Assembly: GCF_002285495.1 (NCBI RefSeq)
Contig: NZ_CP016786.1
Span: forward strand, 2,616,501-2,680,500
From: Clostridium isatidis
GTDB lineage: Bacteria > Bacillota > Clostridia > Clostridiales > Clostridiaceae
Direction: 5' to 3'
DNA length: 64,000 bases
A program made the position numbers and the translations under genes. Below, one piece after another: positions 34,242 to 44,334 of the stretch. The notes under the pieces were generated by a model that was given only the letters and a program-made list of their open reading frames with translations, was not told where the DNA came from and did no database searches. Position 1 is the first letter of the stretch, and each line of letters opens with the position of its first letter.

Positions 34242-34281
34242 AAAAGGTTATTACATAAAATTATTTATGTAATAACCTTTT
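34242..34281 (-). terminator. Terminator of the pfkA-pyk operon
   Basis: Stem AAAGGTTATTACATAAA with short loop; minus-strand tail of seven T. Confidence 0.85.
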
Positions 34282-34314
34282 ATTGTATATAATTTATATT
34301 TTAATAAAACTCAA

Positions 34315-35733
34315 CTAGTTTACTTCACTAACCTTTAATAGGTTTGTAGTTCCTACTTCTGCTAGTGGAACTCCTGCTACTATAATAACAGTATCTCCTT
34401 CTTTTACAAATCCATTATCTTTAGCAGTTTTAATTGATTCTTCCATCATTTGATCTGTCGATGTCATTTCATTTGAAACTACTGGATATACCCCAAAACA
34501 TGCAGCTAAACTCTTAGCTACTCTTTCATATGGAGTTACAGCAACTATTGCACAATCTGGTCTGCATTGAGAAACTCTTCTTGCTGTTGATCCGCTTTGA
34601 GTTGTTGTAATAATTGCAGCTGCCTTTAATTCATAAGCAGCATTTGCAGCTGCTCTTGAAATAACACCAGCAGTTGCAGGTATATGTGATTTAGCTTTAG
34701 ATGTAGCTATTTCATAACGTAATTGTTTTTCAGCTTCTACTGCTATTTTAGCCATAGTTTGTACCGCTTCTACTGGCCAATCTCCATTTGCTGATTCTCC
34801 AGATAACATTATTGCATCTGTTCCATCATAAATTGCATTTGCAACGTCTGAAACTTCAGCTCTAGTTGGTCTTGGATTTCTTATCATAGAATCTAACATT
34901 TGAGTAGCAGTTATAACTGGCTTTCCTGCATCATTACATTTTTGAATTATCATTTTTTGTACAGCAGGTAATTTTTCCATAGGAATTTCTACTCCTAGGT
35001 CTCCTCTTGCAACCATTATTCCATCAGATGCTTGTAATATAGCATCTATATTATCTACACCTTCTTGGTTTTCTATCTTAGAGAATATCTTTATATCTTC
35101 CCCACCATTTTCATTTAATACTTTTCTTATTGCTTCAACGTCTGCTGCCTTTCTTATAAATGAAGCTGCAACGAAGTTTACTCCAATTTGGCATCCAAAT
35201 TTAAGATCTGAAATATCTTTTTCTGTTAAAGCAGGTAAGTTTATTGCAACTCCTGGAACATTTACTCCCTTATGAGTTCCTACAAAACCTGTATTTAACA
35301 CTTTACAATTAATTCTATTTCCTTCAACTGATTTTACTTCTAATCCAACTAAACCGTCATCTATTAAAATAGTATCTCCAGGTTTTACATCATTTGCTAA
35401 TCCTTCATAAGTAACAGAACACTTAGTAGCATCTCCAACTACATCTTCGCCTGCATAAATAGCAAAGTCATCTCCAGCTTTTAATTCAACCTTTTTAGGT
35501 TCAAACTTTCCTGTTCTTATTTCTGGTCCTTTTGTATCTAACATTACTGCTATTTGTTTGTTATACTTTGCTGATAATTCCTTAACTAATCTTATTCTTC
35601 TAGCATGTTCTTCATGATCTCCATGGGAGAAGTTATGTCTAGATACGTTCATTCCTGCTTCTATTATTTTAGATAATATCTCTGGGGTATCGCTAGCAGG
35701 TCCTATTGTACACACCATCTTAGTCTTTCTCAT
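34315..35733 (-). CDS. pyk: Pyruvate kinase
   Basis: 472 residues from the ATG 8 nt after GAAGGAG; a GTG nine bases earlier abuts that site. Catalytic barrel with TKMVCTIGPAS, LDTKGPEIRTG, FSKIENQEGVDNID and MVARGDLGVEI; the allosteric C-domain is present but no extra PEP-utiliser domain. Converts phosphoenolpyruvate and ADP to pyruvate and ATP. Follows pfkA by 73 nt. Confidence 0.96.
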   Translation of the reverse strand: MRKTKMVCTIGPASDTPEILSKIIEAGMNVSRHNFSHGDHEEHARRIRLVKELSAKYNKQIAVMLDTKGPEIRTGKFEPKKVELKAGDDFAIYAGEDVVGDATKCSVTYEGLANDVKPGDTILIDDGLVGLEVKSVEGNRINCKVLNTGFVGTHKGVNVPGVAINLPALTEKDISDLKFGCQIGVNFVAASFIRKAADVEAIRKVLNENGGEDIKIFSKIENQEGVDNIDAILQASDGIMVARGDLGVEIPMEKLPAVQKMIIQKCNDAGKPVITATQMLDSMIRNPRPTRAEVSDVANAIYDGTDAIMLSGESANGDWPVEAVQTMAKIAVEAEKQLRYEIATSKAKSHIPATAGVISRAAANAAYELKAAAIITTTQSGSTARRVSQCRPDCAIVAVTPYERVAKSLAACFGVYPVVSNEMTSTDQMMEESIKTAKDNGFVKEGDTVIIVAGVPLAEVGTTNLLKVSEVN

Positions 35734-35806
35734 GTAATACACTCCTTCACTTTGGATATAAATTTTTTAAATCAGTAATTAATTATAACAAAACTACAAT
35801 CTTATT

Positions 35807-36766
35807 TTATGATGAAATTGCTTCTGATAAATCAAATAGTTCATCATCAAATTTTCTTTCTAATGCTAAAGCTTCATCTATATCTTCATCAATAATTTTA
35901 TTATCTCTTATTCCAATTACTCTTGAAGTTTTTCCTTCTAAAAGAACTTCTACGGCTTTAGCACCCATTCTTGAAGCTAAAATTCTATCTGTTGCAGTTG
36001 GGCTTCCTCCTCTTTGAATATGACCTAAAACTGTAGCTCTTGTTTCTATTCCTGTAACATTTTCAACATATTCAGCTAATTCTTGAGCTCCACCTACTCC
36101 TTCTGCAAGTAGAATTAAATTATGTACTTTACCATTTTGCTTTCCTTCAAGAATAACTTTACATAATTCATCTCTTGAAAAACCTTTTTCTGGAGTTATT
36201 ATATATTCTGCTCCACCAGCAATACCTGCATATAAAGCTAAATCTCCACAATCTCTTCCCATTACTTCTAATATAGAAACTCTTTCATGAGAAGTAGATG
36301 TATCTCTAACCTTATCTATTGCATCTATTACTGTATTTAATGCTGTGTCAAATCCAATTGTGTAGTCAGTATAAACTAAATCATTATCAATTGTTCCAGG
36401 AATTCCTACAGTTTTTACTCCTAGCTTTGATAAAAGCTTGGCTCCAGTGAAAGATCCATCTCCACCAATTACTACTAAAGCGTCAATTCCATAAGCTTTT
36501 AATATTTTTGCTGCTTTTTCTCTAACTTCTTCTTTTTTGAATTCAGGACATCTAGCAGTTCTTAGGATTGTACCACCTCTATGAATAATATCTGATACAG
36601 ATGATCTATTCATAGGAATAAGCTCTCCATTAATTAGACCTGCGTATCCTCTTTGAACTCCCATAACTTGAATTCCCTTATGCAGTGCAGTTCTAACAAC
36701 TGCTCTTATTGCTGCATTCATTCCAGGAGCATCTCCACCACTTGTTAAAATAGCTATTTTTTGCAT
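35807..36766 (-). CDS. pfkA: ATP-dependent 6-phosphofructokinase
   Basis: 319 residues. GGDAPGMNAAIR and GGDGSFTGA for ATP, catalytic GIPGTIDNDL, and fructose-6-phosphate loop EVMGRDCGDLA. Committed step of glycolysis. Typical bacterial allosteric length. AAGGAGG precedes the ATG. Co-transcribed with pyk. Confidence 0.96.
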   Translation of the reverse strand: MQKIAILTSGGDAPGMNAAIRAVVRTALHKGIQVMGVQRGYAGLINGELIPMNRSSVSDIIHRGGTILRTARCPEFKKEEVREKAAKILKAYGIDALVVIGGDGSFTGAKLLSKLGVKTVGIPGTIDNDLVYTDYTIGFDTALNTVIDAIDKVRDTSTSHERVSILEVMGRDCGDLALYAGIAGGAEYIITPEKGFSRDELCKVILEGKQNGKVHNLILLAEGVGGAQELAEYVENVTGIETRATVLGHIQRGGSPTATDRILASRMGAKAVEVLLEGKTSRVIGIRDNKIIDEDIDEALALERKFDDELFDLSEAISS

Positions 36767-36895
36767 GCCGTTTCCTCCTTAACACCATAGGGGCAAAGTT
36801 TGTCCCAACTTTTGTTTAATTAGTCTTTTATTTTAATAAATTTATATCGCTTGCTATTTTTAAATAAAATTATTAACTACATTTACTACTAATCT

Positions 36896-36924
36896 ATTTT
36901 ACTTTGAAGTCGAGTTTTATGCAA
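36896..36924 (-). promoter_or_regulatory. Promoter of pfkA-pyk
   Basis: Minus strand TTGCAT - 17 bp - TAAAAT, giving a leader of about 120 nt. Confidence 0.6.
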
Positions 36925-36959
36925 CTAAAATAATGCATAATTACGATTTTTATCGACTT
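36907..36959. promoter_or_regulatory. Nested inverted repeat over the pfkA promoter
   Basis: Outer arms AAGTCGA / TCGACTT and inner TTATGCA / TGCATAA. It covers the -35 and spacer, so it is more likely a regulator site than RNA structure. Confidence 0.4.
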
Positions 36960-37166
36960 TTTTTATAGTTTGCTATATTTATTATAACCTATTTTTTCAG
37001 ATTTTATAGAATATTTAATTATTTTTATTAAACTTTCAGACAACTTTACAATTCTTTCATTGTAATCTTTTACCTTTTTACAAATTTTAAAAATTTTTGT
37101 GAATAATTTCACTATTTTCATTTGCTAAATTGCAATCTATTAAGAACTTTATAAATAATAATAAAT
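36960..37166. other. AT-rich gap upstream of pfkA promoter
   Basis: No gene or motif seen beyond AT-rich sequence. Confidence 0.5.
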
Positions 37167-37206
37167 TTAGGGCTGTTTTATAACTAACGCTACAAAACAG
37201 CCCTAA
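37167..37206 (-). terminator. Terminator of dnaE
   Basis: Stem TTAGGGCTGTTTT / AAAACAGCCCTAA immediately after the stop; tail ATTTATTATTATTT is only moderately T-rich. Confidence 0.6.
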
Positions 37207-37208
37207 TA

Positions 37209-40200
37209 CTATTCAACTAACTTAACATTATTTTCTCCTACAAGTTCCTTAAGATAACTAATTACATCTGAATCTATGTTTATCCAAATATCTCTTGGAG
37301 CTCTATATTGCTTTCTGTCATTTGAAGTAAATATGTAAATTGCAGTATCTCCTTTATACTCTTCAGGAATTCCTCTTGCTTCTTTAATAAAAGCCTTTGC
37401 CAAATTTACATTATCAACTCTGATATAAACCTTTGTGGAATTAACCTTTTCTAATGGTTCTATAGTTTCACATATAAGCTTAGGAGCTTCATCTTCTTTA
37501 ATGCTTATTCTTCCTTTTATAACAACTAAGCTATCTTCCTTTATAAGTTCTCTTACCTTATCTAAGGTTTTAGGAAATACTATAACTTCTATAGTTCCTG
37601 TTAAATCTTCTAGTTGTAAAAATGCCATCATAGTATTATTTCTTGTTATCTTCTGATTTACAGAAGTTAAAATACCTCCAAGAATAACTCTTTCATCATC
37701 ATGAATTATATTATCTGGAACTTCTATATGTCCATAAGCTTCTTGTATTATCTCATGAGATTTAAATATTTTTTCTATATCAGTTGTAGTTTGCACTTTA
37801 AGGCTATAAGTATACTCATCTAGCGGATGACCAGATAAATATAATCCTGTCATTTCTTTTTCCATTGCTAAAAGATTCTTTTTAGAAAACTCTTTTATAT
37901 TAGGATAATTAACTTCTGGTGCCTCTATTATATCTTCATCTAAAGCAAAGAGACTTATTTGACCATCTATATTACGTTTCTTTTCACTTGAAACTCCATC
38001 CATTAATTTTTCATAGACTGCTAATAATCTTGATCTAAATACTTTAAAACAATCTAAAGCTCCTGCCTTAATTAAGCTTTCTATAGCCCTTTTATTAACT
38101 GCAGATAAGTCTATTTTATTAATAAAATCCATTAAAGATTCAAAAGCACCTTTTTTATTTCTTGAATATACTATAGACTCTACTACATTGTAACCAACAT
38201 TTTTTATAGCTGCTAATCCAAATCTTATTTTATCTCCTTTAACGGTGAATTTTGAATAACTTTCATTAATATCTGGAGGTAAAACTTCTATTCCTAAACT
38301 TTCTGCAAAATTTATATAATTAGCAACCTTTTCACTTGTTCCCATAACAGAATTAAGCATTGCTGCAATGGTTTCTACCGGATAGTATTTCATTAAATAT
38401 GCAGTTTGATAACTAACTACTGCATAAGCTGCAGCATGAGATTTATTGAAGGCATAACTTGCAAAGTCCATCATCTGATCAAAGATTTTATTTGCAGCTT
38501 CTTCTGAAATCCCATTTCTTAAGCATCCTGGAACCTCTACAGTTCCATCTTCCTTTACAATACCATAAATAAAGTTCTTTCTTTCTTCCTCCATAACTTT
38601 ATGTTTTTTCTTGGACATGGCTCTTCTAACTAGGTCACTTCTTCCCATTGAATAACCAGCAAGCTTCATAACTATCTGCATAACTTGCTCTTGATATACT
38701 ATAACACCATAAGTGACATCCAAAATATCTTCAAGTTCTGGAGTAATATATTTAATCTTATCTGGATTTTTCTTTCCTTCTATATAGTTAGGAATTTCTG
38801 CCATAGGACCTGGTCTATATAAAGAATTACCAGCTATGATATCTTCTATAGAATCAGGTTTTAATTCCTTCATAAATGCAGTCATTCCTGGAGATTCAAA
38901 TTGAAAAACACCTGCTGTCTTTCCCTCTCCAAACATTTTATATACATTCTGATCTTCAAAGTCTATTTTATCTAAATCTAGGTCTATCCCCTTATTTTCT
39001 TTTATCATTTTCACTGCATCATTTATAACTGTTAATGTTCTTAATCCCAAGAAATCCATCTTTAAAAGACCTAACTCTTCTAAAGTTGTCATATCAAATT
39101 GGGTAACAATAGAATCCTCATTTTTTTGAAGGGGTACATATTCAACCAATGGTTTTGATGCTATTACAACGCCTGCTGCATGTGTTGATGAGTGTCTTGG
39201 AAGTCCTTCTAAAGATCTGCTTACATCAATTAGAGCCTTAACTCTTTCTTCATTATTATAAGCTTCCTTTAATTCTGGATTTATTTCTAAAGCTTTATCT
39301 ATTGTTATATTAAGCATTGAAGGAATCATTTTAGCTATTCTATCTACTTCTGCATAAGAATAATTCATTGCCCTTCCTACATCTCTTATACAAGCCCTTG
39401 CAGCCATTGTTCCAAAGGTTATTATCTGTGAAACATTATCTATTCCATACTTTTCAACAACATAATCAATAACTTCCTGTCTTCTTTCATAACAAAAATC
39501 CGAATCAATATCCGGCATACTCACTCTTTCTGGATTTAAGAATCTTTCAAAAAGCAAATTGTATTTTATCGGATCTATCTTTGTTATTCCTAAAGTATAG
39601 GCTACTATTGATCCTGCAGCAGATCCTCTACCTGGTCCTGTTGGAATTCCATTTTCTCTTGCAAATCTAATAAAATCCCAAACTATTAAGAAGTAGTCAA
39701 CATATCCCATTTGATTAATTATTGATAGTTCATGCTCTAATCTCTCAATATATCCATAAGCCTTTTCATTTTCTTTATAATAATTCATAAACTCATCAAC
39801 ATTTAATGGTTTATTCAGGAAGTCCTTAAAAACATCATATCTTTCTATTAATCCAGAATAACAAATATTTCTTAAATATTCATAAGGTTTTATACCTTCT
39901 GGAACTGGAAATTTAGGAAGTTTTGAAACATGAAATTCGTAATTAAAGTTGCATTCTTCTGCTATTTTAGTTGTATTTTTTAAGGCTTCTGGTACAAAAG
40001 AGAAAATATCCCACATCTCTTCTTGAGACTTTAAGTAAAATTGGTCTGAGGGATATCTTCGTCTATTAGTGTCATCTATTGTTTTTCCTGTTTGAATACA
40101 CATAAGTACATCATGAGCTTCATAATCTTTTTGATATATATAATGTACATCATTCGTCGCAACCAATGGTATTCCTGTTTCCTTTGATATTTTTATATTC

Positions 40201-40766
40201 CAGTCTATAACCTTTTTTTGCTCTTCCATGCCATGATTTTGAATTTCTAAATAAAACCCCTCTTTAAAAATATCTTTGTATAGAAGAGCTGTTTCTTTAG
40301 CCTTTTCATAATTATCCTTAAGTATCCAAGATTGAACCTCTCCACCTAAGCAGGCACTTAATGCTATTAGTCCCTCGCTGTGTTTTCTTAAAAACTCATG
40401 GTCAACCCTTGGTTTATAATAAAAACCTCTAATAGAAGCTTCTGATGTTATTCTCATAAGGTTTCTATACCCCTCATCATTCTTAACTAATAAAACTAAA
40501 TGATGGGTGCTGTTTTCCTTATCATTTACCTTGATATCCATAGACTTAGCTGCAACATATATTTCACATCCCACTATAGGCTTGATCCCTTGGGCAACAG
40601 CCTCTTTATAAAAAGCCACACATCCATACATAACTCCATGATCTGTTATAGCTATGCTCTTCATTCCTAATTCTTTAGCTCTGCTTATTATATCCTTTAC
40701 TTTTCCAGAGCCATCAAGCAAACTATAGCCAGTATGAAGATGTAAGTGAGTAAATTGCTTTTCCAT
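37209..40766 (-). CDS. dnaE: DNA polymerase III alpha subunit
   Basis: 1185 residues. N-terminal PHP domain (HLHTGYSLLDG), polymerase core with PGRGSAAGSIVAY and the catalytic acids in PDIDSDF, helix-hairpin-helix region and a C-terminal OB fold (GGILTSVNQKITRNN). No 3'-5' exonuclease insert, so it is DnaE1-type, not PolC. Replicative or repair polymerase. ATG follows GGGGG. Confidence 0.96.
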   Translation of the reverse strand: MEKQFTHLHLHTGYSLLDGSGKVKDIISRAKELGMKSIAITDHGVMYGCVAFYKEAVAQGIKPIVGCEIYVAAKSMDIKVNDKENSTHHLVLLVKNDEGYRNLMRITSEASIRGFYYKPRVDHEFLRKHSEGLIALSACLGGEVQSWILKDNYEKAKETALLYKDIFKEGFYLEIQNHGMEEQKKVIDWNIKISKETGIPLVATNDVHYIYQKDYEAHDVLMCIQTGKTIDDTNRRRYPSDQFYLKSQEEMWDIFSFVPEALKNTTKIAEECNFNYEFHVSKLPKFPVPEGIKPYEYLRNICYSGLIERYDVFKDFLNKPLNVDEFMNYYKENEKAYGYIERLEHELSIINQMGYVDYFLIVWDFIRFARENGIPTGPGRGSAAGSIVAYTLGITKIDPIKYNLLFERFLNPERVSMPDIDSDFCYERRQEVIDYVVEKYGIDNVSQIITFGTMAARACIRDVGRAMNYSYAEVDRIAKMIPSMLNITIDKALEINPELKEAYNNEERVKALIDVSRSLEGLPRHSSTHAAGVVIASKPLVEYVPLQKNEDSIVTQFDMTTLEELGLLKMDFLGLRTLTVINDAVKMIKENKGIDLDLDKIDFEDQNVYKMFGEGKTAGVFQFESPGMTAFMKELKPDSIEDIIAGNSLYRPGPMAEIPNYIEGKKNPDKIKYITPELEDILDVTYGVIVYQEQVMQIVMKLAGYSMGRSDLVRRAMSKKKHKVMEEERKNFIYGIVKEDGTVEVPGCLRNGISEEAANKIFDQMMDFASYAFNKSHAAAYAVVSYQTAYLMKYYPVETIAAMLNSVMGTSEKVANYINFAESLGIEVLPPDINESYSKFTVKGDKIRFGLAAIKNVGYNVVESIVYSRNKKGAFESLMDFINKIDLSAVNKRAIESLIKAGALDCFKVFRSRLLAVYEKLMDGVSSEKKRNIDGQISLFALDEDIIEAPEVNYPNIKEFSKKNLLAMEKEMTGLYLSGHPLDEYTYSLKVQTTTDIEKIFKSHEIIQEAYGHIEVPDNIIHDDERVILGGILTSVNQKITRNNTMMAFLQLEDLTGTIEVIVFPKTLDKVRELIKEDSLVVIKGRISIKEDEAPKLICETIEPLEKVNSTKVYIRVDNVNLAKAFIKEARGIPEEYKGDTAIYIFTSNDRKQYRAPRDIWINIDSDVISYLKELVGENNVKLVE

Positions 40767-40785
40767 ATTACACCCCCGTTCTTTT

Positions 40786-40814
40786 CGGTTCTCAATTCAC
40801 AGTTCACATTGCAC
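40786..40814. repeat. Dispersed TCAATTCACAGTTCAC-type repeat, copy 1
   Basis: TCTCAATTCACAGTTCACATTGCAC upstream of dnaE resembles the arms of the inverted repeat at 48879-48929. Confidence 0.4.
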
Positions 40815-40834
40815 AATTTAGGATAAAAATCTTA

Positions 40835-40854
40835 GAAACTGCCTTAGCAGTTTC
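40835..40854 (-). terminator. Terminator of whiA
   Basis: Perfect 8-bp stem GAAACTGC with 4-nt loop; minus-strand tail TAAGATTTTTATCC. Confidence 0.6.
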
Positions 40855-40895
40855 AATCTTAACTGTCCACTGCACACTCCTAGCTATAAACTGTT

Positions 40896-41846
40896 TTAAT
40901 AGTTTCCCGATCTAATCTCTTCTGCTATTTTTTCTATTTTTCTTAATCTATGATTAACTCCTGATTTGCCAACTGGAGGATCTAGCATTTCTCCTAGTTC
41001 CTTTAAAGACTCATCTGGATAGTTTAATCTTAACTCTGCTATTTCTCTTAAGTTTTGTGGTAATCTTTGAAGACCTATTTCCCTTTGAATTAACTTTATA
41101 CTTTCAACTTGCCTTACTGCAGCATTTACTGTTTTGCTTAAATTTGCCGTTTCGCAATTTACTAGCCTATTTACATTATTTCTCATTTCCTTCATTATTC
41201 TTATATTTTCTAATTCTAGTAATGAAGTATGAGCTCCTAAAATCCCTAACAAATTTGATATTTGTTCTCCTTCTTTTAAATAGACTATATAGCTGTTTTT
41301 TCTTTGTATTACTTTTGTATTTAATCCGAAGGAATTAATTAATTTAGATAAATCTCTGGCATATTCTTCACTATGAGTTACAAATTCTAAATGATAGGTT
41401 TTTTCAGGGTTGCTAATACTTCCTCCACCCAAAAAAGCACCTCTAATATAGTATCTTTTAAGTTCATCTGTTTTTACCATTTCTTCATCTATTCTATAGT
41501 CTAAGGTTAATACACCATCAACTTCCCTTAATATTCCTGTCTTTCTTAAAAGATCTTTTACTCCCATACTTTCATCTATAACAACCATATATATATTATT
41601 CTTTTTTAAGGAACTGCTCTTCTTAACCATTAATTTTGAATGTATGTTAAAATAATCTTTTAATAAACTAAAAATATGCCTTGCAGAAGCTGGGTTTTCT
41701 GTAGTTATTCTAAAAGATAACCCAGAGCCACTAAAGGTTATAGTTCCACTAACTTTCATTATTGCAGATATTTCTGCTAAGGCTTTTTCTTTCGTTAATT
41801 CTGAATATCTGCAAACTTCTCCCTTTACTTTTGATGAAAACGACAT
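40896..41846 (-). CDS. whiA: WhiA-family DNA-binding protein
   Basis: 316 residues. N-terminal LAGLIDADG-like domain (RYYIRGAFLGGGSISNPEK) and C-terminal WhiA helix-turn-helix (LPQNLREIAELRLNYPDESLKELGEML, SGVNHRLRKIEKIA). In Firmicutes it affects cell division and chromosome segregation. Placed after yvcK and rapZ, the conserved cluster. AAGGAG precedes the ATG. Confidence 0.95.
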   Translation of the reverse strand: MSFSSKVKGEVCRYSELTKEKALAEISAIMKVSGTITFSGSGLSFRITTENPASARHIFSLLKDYFNIHSKLMVKKSSSLKKNNIYMVVIDESMGVKDLLRKTGILREVDGVLTLDYRIDEEMVKTDELKRYYIRGAFLGGGSISNPEKTYHLEFVTHSEEYARDLSKLINSFGLNTKVIQRKNSYIVYLKEGEQISNLLGILGAHTSLLELENIRIMKEMRNNVNRLVNCETANLSKTVNAAVRQVESIKLIQREIGLQRLPQNLREIAELRLNYPDESLKELGEMLDPPVGKSGVNHRLRKIEKIAEEIRSGNY

Positions 41847-42002
41847 ATTCCCATTCTCCTTATTTCTATTATTATCATATTATTATATCATAAGTTAATC
41901 TAAAATTTTATATACAAATTCTAGCTATATATCTTATACACTTGTTACTTTTACTTTAACTAATTAATATATTTTTATAAAAATATATAATAATAGAAAA
42001 AT

Positions 42003-42031
42003 AAAACTTCTATAAGAATTATAGAAGTTTT
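42003..42031 (-). terminator. Terminator after yvcK
   Basis: Perfect 13-bp stem AAAACTTCTATAA with 3-nt loop; minus-strand tail ATTTTTCTATTATT. Confidence 0.85.
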
Positions 42032-42038
42032 ATAAATA

Positions 42039-43385
42039 TCATTGATTTCTTTTATTTCTTTTTTCCTTTTCCTTAATCTTTTTAGAAACATACATATATT
42101 CTATAATCTTTTTCCTATCATATAAAAGCTTCTTCTCCATTATTGTATCAACAATAACTTCTCCTAATTTTTCAGAATCATGCTTCACATAGCCCTTCTC
42201 TATTTTTGCTAAAGGCTCTTCTATTATTTCAACTCCTAATTTTTTTACTTCCTTTTTATCTAATTCAACTAAACTTGAATTATCTAAAGCATACTTTTCC
42301 TTAATTTCTGTTGGTATATCACCGTTGTTAGCAATAACATAGTCGACAATATTTCGTCCGCCATATTTTCTTAATACTTTTATATGATCCGATGCCTTAA
42401 AGCCATCTGTTTCTCCAGGCTGTGTCATTATATTTGAAATATATATTTTTATTGCATCACTTTTTCTTATACTTTCAGCTATATTTTTCACCAATAAGTT
42501 AGGGATAATACTTGTGTACAAACTTCCTGGTCCTAAAACTATAGCATCCGCCTCCTCAATTGCTTTAATTGCATCGTCTAAAGGTTTTGCATTTTGAGGT
42601 TCTATACTAATTTTTTTAATTCTTGAATTTTGCCTTAGAGCTTCTTCAGGTATTTGAGATTCACCCTCCACCCTATTTCCATTATCAAGCTCTGCAATTA
42701 ACTTCATATCCTCTAAAGTAACAGGCAATACTCTTCCTGTTACAGCTAAAACCGAACTCATTTTCTGAACTGCATGCTCAAAATTATCGCTTATTCCATT
42801 CATAGCAGCTAAAAACAAATTTCCAAAGCTTTGATTTTTAAGTCTTCCATCTTTAAATCTATATTGAAGTAGATCTTCCATCAATGGCTCTGTATCTGCT
42901 AAAGCTAAAATACAGTTTCTTATATCTCCAGGAGGAAGCATTCCTAAATCTTCTCTTAAATCTCCTGAACCTCCACCATCATCACCAACTGTAACTATAG
43001 CAGTAATATTAGAGGTATAATATTTCAATCCTCTTAGCATTGTAGAAAGTCCTGTTCCTCCTCCTACTGTTACTATTTTAGGGCCCTTTACTAATAACCT
43101 CTTTTCATCAATAAGATTTTCTATCTTTCTACTATTTAAAGAAATATTGACTTGCCTTTTATTATTTATTCTGATTATTGATTTAGTTATTTCCATAACT
43201 GATATGGTTATTACAAGAATTCCTGTTATATTAAGAAATATATAAAATAATTTATAATAATAATCATAAACCCTTCTAATAGCAAGTTCTGTGAATCCAA
43301 AAGCAATTAGTAAAACACCAAATATTCCAAAGAAAAACCATCTCTTTACCTTTAGGCCTGGTTTTAACCACTCATAAAACTTCAT
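42039..43385 (-). CDS. yvcK: YvcK/CofD-like gluconeogenesis factor
   Basis: 448 residues. Two N-terminal membrane helices, then the CofD-like fold with VTVGGGTGLSTMLRGLK, VGDDGGGSGDLRE, LPPGDIRNCI and the LGPGSLYTSIIPN loop. Binds UDP-sugars and controls cell-wall precursor flux under gluconeogenic growth in Bacillus. Start overlaps the rapZ stop (ATGA), so it is translationally coupled. Confidence 0.94.
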   Translation of the reverse strand: MKFYEWLKPGLKVKRWFFFGIFGVLLIAFGFTELAIRRVYDYYYKLFYIFLNITGILVITISVMEITKSIIRINNKRQVNISLNSRKIENLIDEKRLLVKGPKIVTVGGGTGLSTMLRGLKYYTSNITAIVTVGDDGGGSGDLREDLGMLPPGDIRNCILALADTEPLMEDLLQYRFKDGRLKNQSFGNLFLAAMNGISDNFEHAVQKMSSVLAVTGRVLPVTLEDMKLIAELDNGNRVEGESQIPEEALRQNSRIKKISIEPQNAKPLDDAIKAIEEADAIVLGPGSLYTSIIPNLLVKNIAESIRKSDAIKIYISNIMTQPGETDGFKASDHIKVLRKYGGRNIVDYVIANNGDIPTEIKEKYALDNSSLVELDKKEVKKLGVEIIEEPLAKIEKGYVKHDSEKLGEVIVDTIMEKKLLYDRKKIIEYMYVSKKIKEKEKRNKRNQ

Positions 43386-44266
43386 AGTTTCCTTGCTCCT
43401 TGATGTACATCCTCTTTAATATCTCTATGCTCTATAGAAACGTTATAATTTTTATTCAATAATTTTTCATATATTGCATTTGCTATAGCAACTGATCTAT
43501 GTCTTCCTCCAGTACATCCAATCGAGATAATTAATTGTCTTTTTCCTTCTTTTTTATAACAAGGAATTAAAAATTCCAGCATATCTTCAACCTTTGTTAA
43601 AAAGTTCTTAGTTTCTTCCTGTTCTAATACATATTCCTTTACCGGCTTATCATTTCCTGAATATGGCTTAAGGGATGGTATATAGAACGGATTCGGTATG
43701 AATCTAACATCAAATACAAGATCTGAATCAACTGGTATTCCATGTTTAAAACCAAAACTTAATATAGTTATTGACAGATTTTTTCTTGGTTGCTTTGAAT
43801 CTCCATAATGTTTATTCATTTCTTCTCTAAGATCTTTAATTGCATATTTAGAAGTATCTATTATTATATCTGCTCTATCTTTGACTTCTCTTAATTTTTT
43901 TCTTTCTTCATTAATTCCAGCTATAACTCTTCCTCTAGGTGCTAGGGGATGGCTTCTTCTTGTTTCTTTAAATCTTTTTACTAAAACTTCATCTGATGAA
44001 TCTAAAAATAAAATTTCATATTTAAAATCTTGCTCTTTTAAATAATTTAAGCTTTCAAATAAATCATCAAAGAAAATTCCGCCTCTTATATCTATTACTA
44101 AAGCAACTTTATTAATTTTTCCATCACTTTGTATACACGCTTCTGCAAATTTAGGTATCAATTTAGGTGGAAGATTATCTACACAAAAATATCCCATATC
44201 TTCAAGACTTCTTGTTGCTTCTGTCTTGCCTGCTCCCGATAAACCTGTAACTATTATAAATCTCAT
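43382..44266 (-). CDS. rapZ: RNase adapter / nucleotide-binding protein RapZ (YvcJ)
   Basis: 294 residues. Walker A GLSGAGKTEA at the N-terminus, Walker B-like FCVDNLPP, ETRRSHPL, and the C-terminal RapZ domain with SIGCTGGRHRSVAIA. Hydrolyses ATP/GTP; in enteric bacteria RapZ guides RNase E to glmZ, whereas in Gram-positives the role is less clear. First gene of the rapZ-yvcK pair. Confidence 0.95.
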   Translation of the reverse strand: MRFIIVTGLSGAGKTEATRSLEDMGYFCVDNLPPKLIPKFAEACIQSDGKINKVALVIDIRGGIFFDDLFESLNYLKEQDFKYEILFLDSSDEVLVKRFKETRRSHPLAPRGRVIAGINEERKKLREVKDRADIIIDTSKYAIKDLREEMNKHYGDSKQPRKNLSITILSFGFKHGIPVDSDLVFDVRFIPNPFYIPSLKPYSGNDKPVKEYVLEQEETKNFLTKVEDMLEFLIPCYKKEGKRQLIISIGCTGGRHRSVAIANAIYEKLLNKNYNVSIEHRDIKEDVHQGARKL

Positions 44267-44334
44267 GATATTATGCCCCCTTGCTCATAGTCTTCTATAG
44301 GTTAATTATATCACTGAAATTACTATAATTAAAT

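Noticed and set aside
36767..36895. Riboswitch in the pfkA leader
   Set aside because: The 120-nt leader shows no conserved aptamer motif or terminator/antiterminator pair that I recognise.
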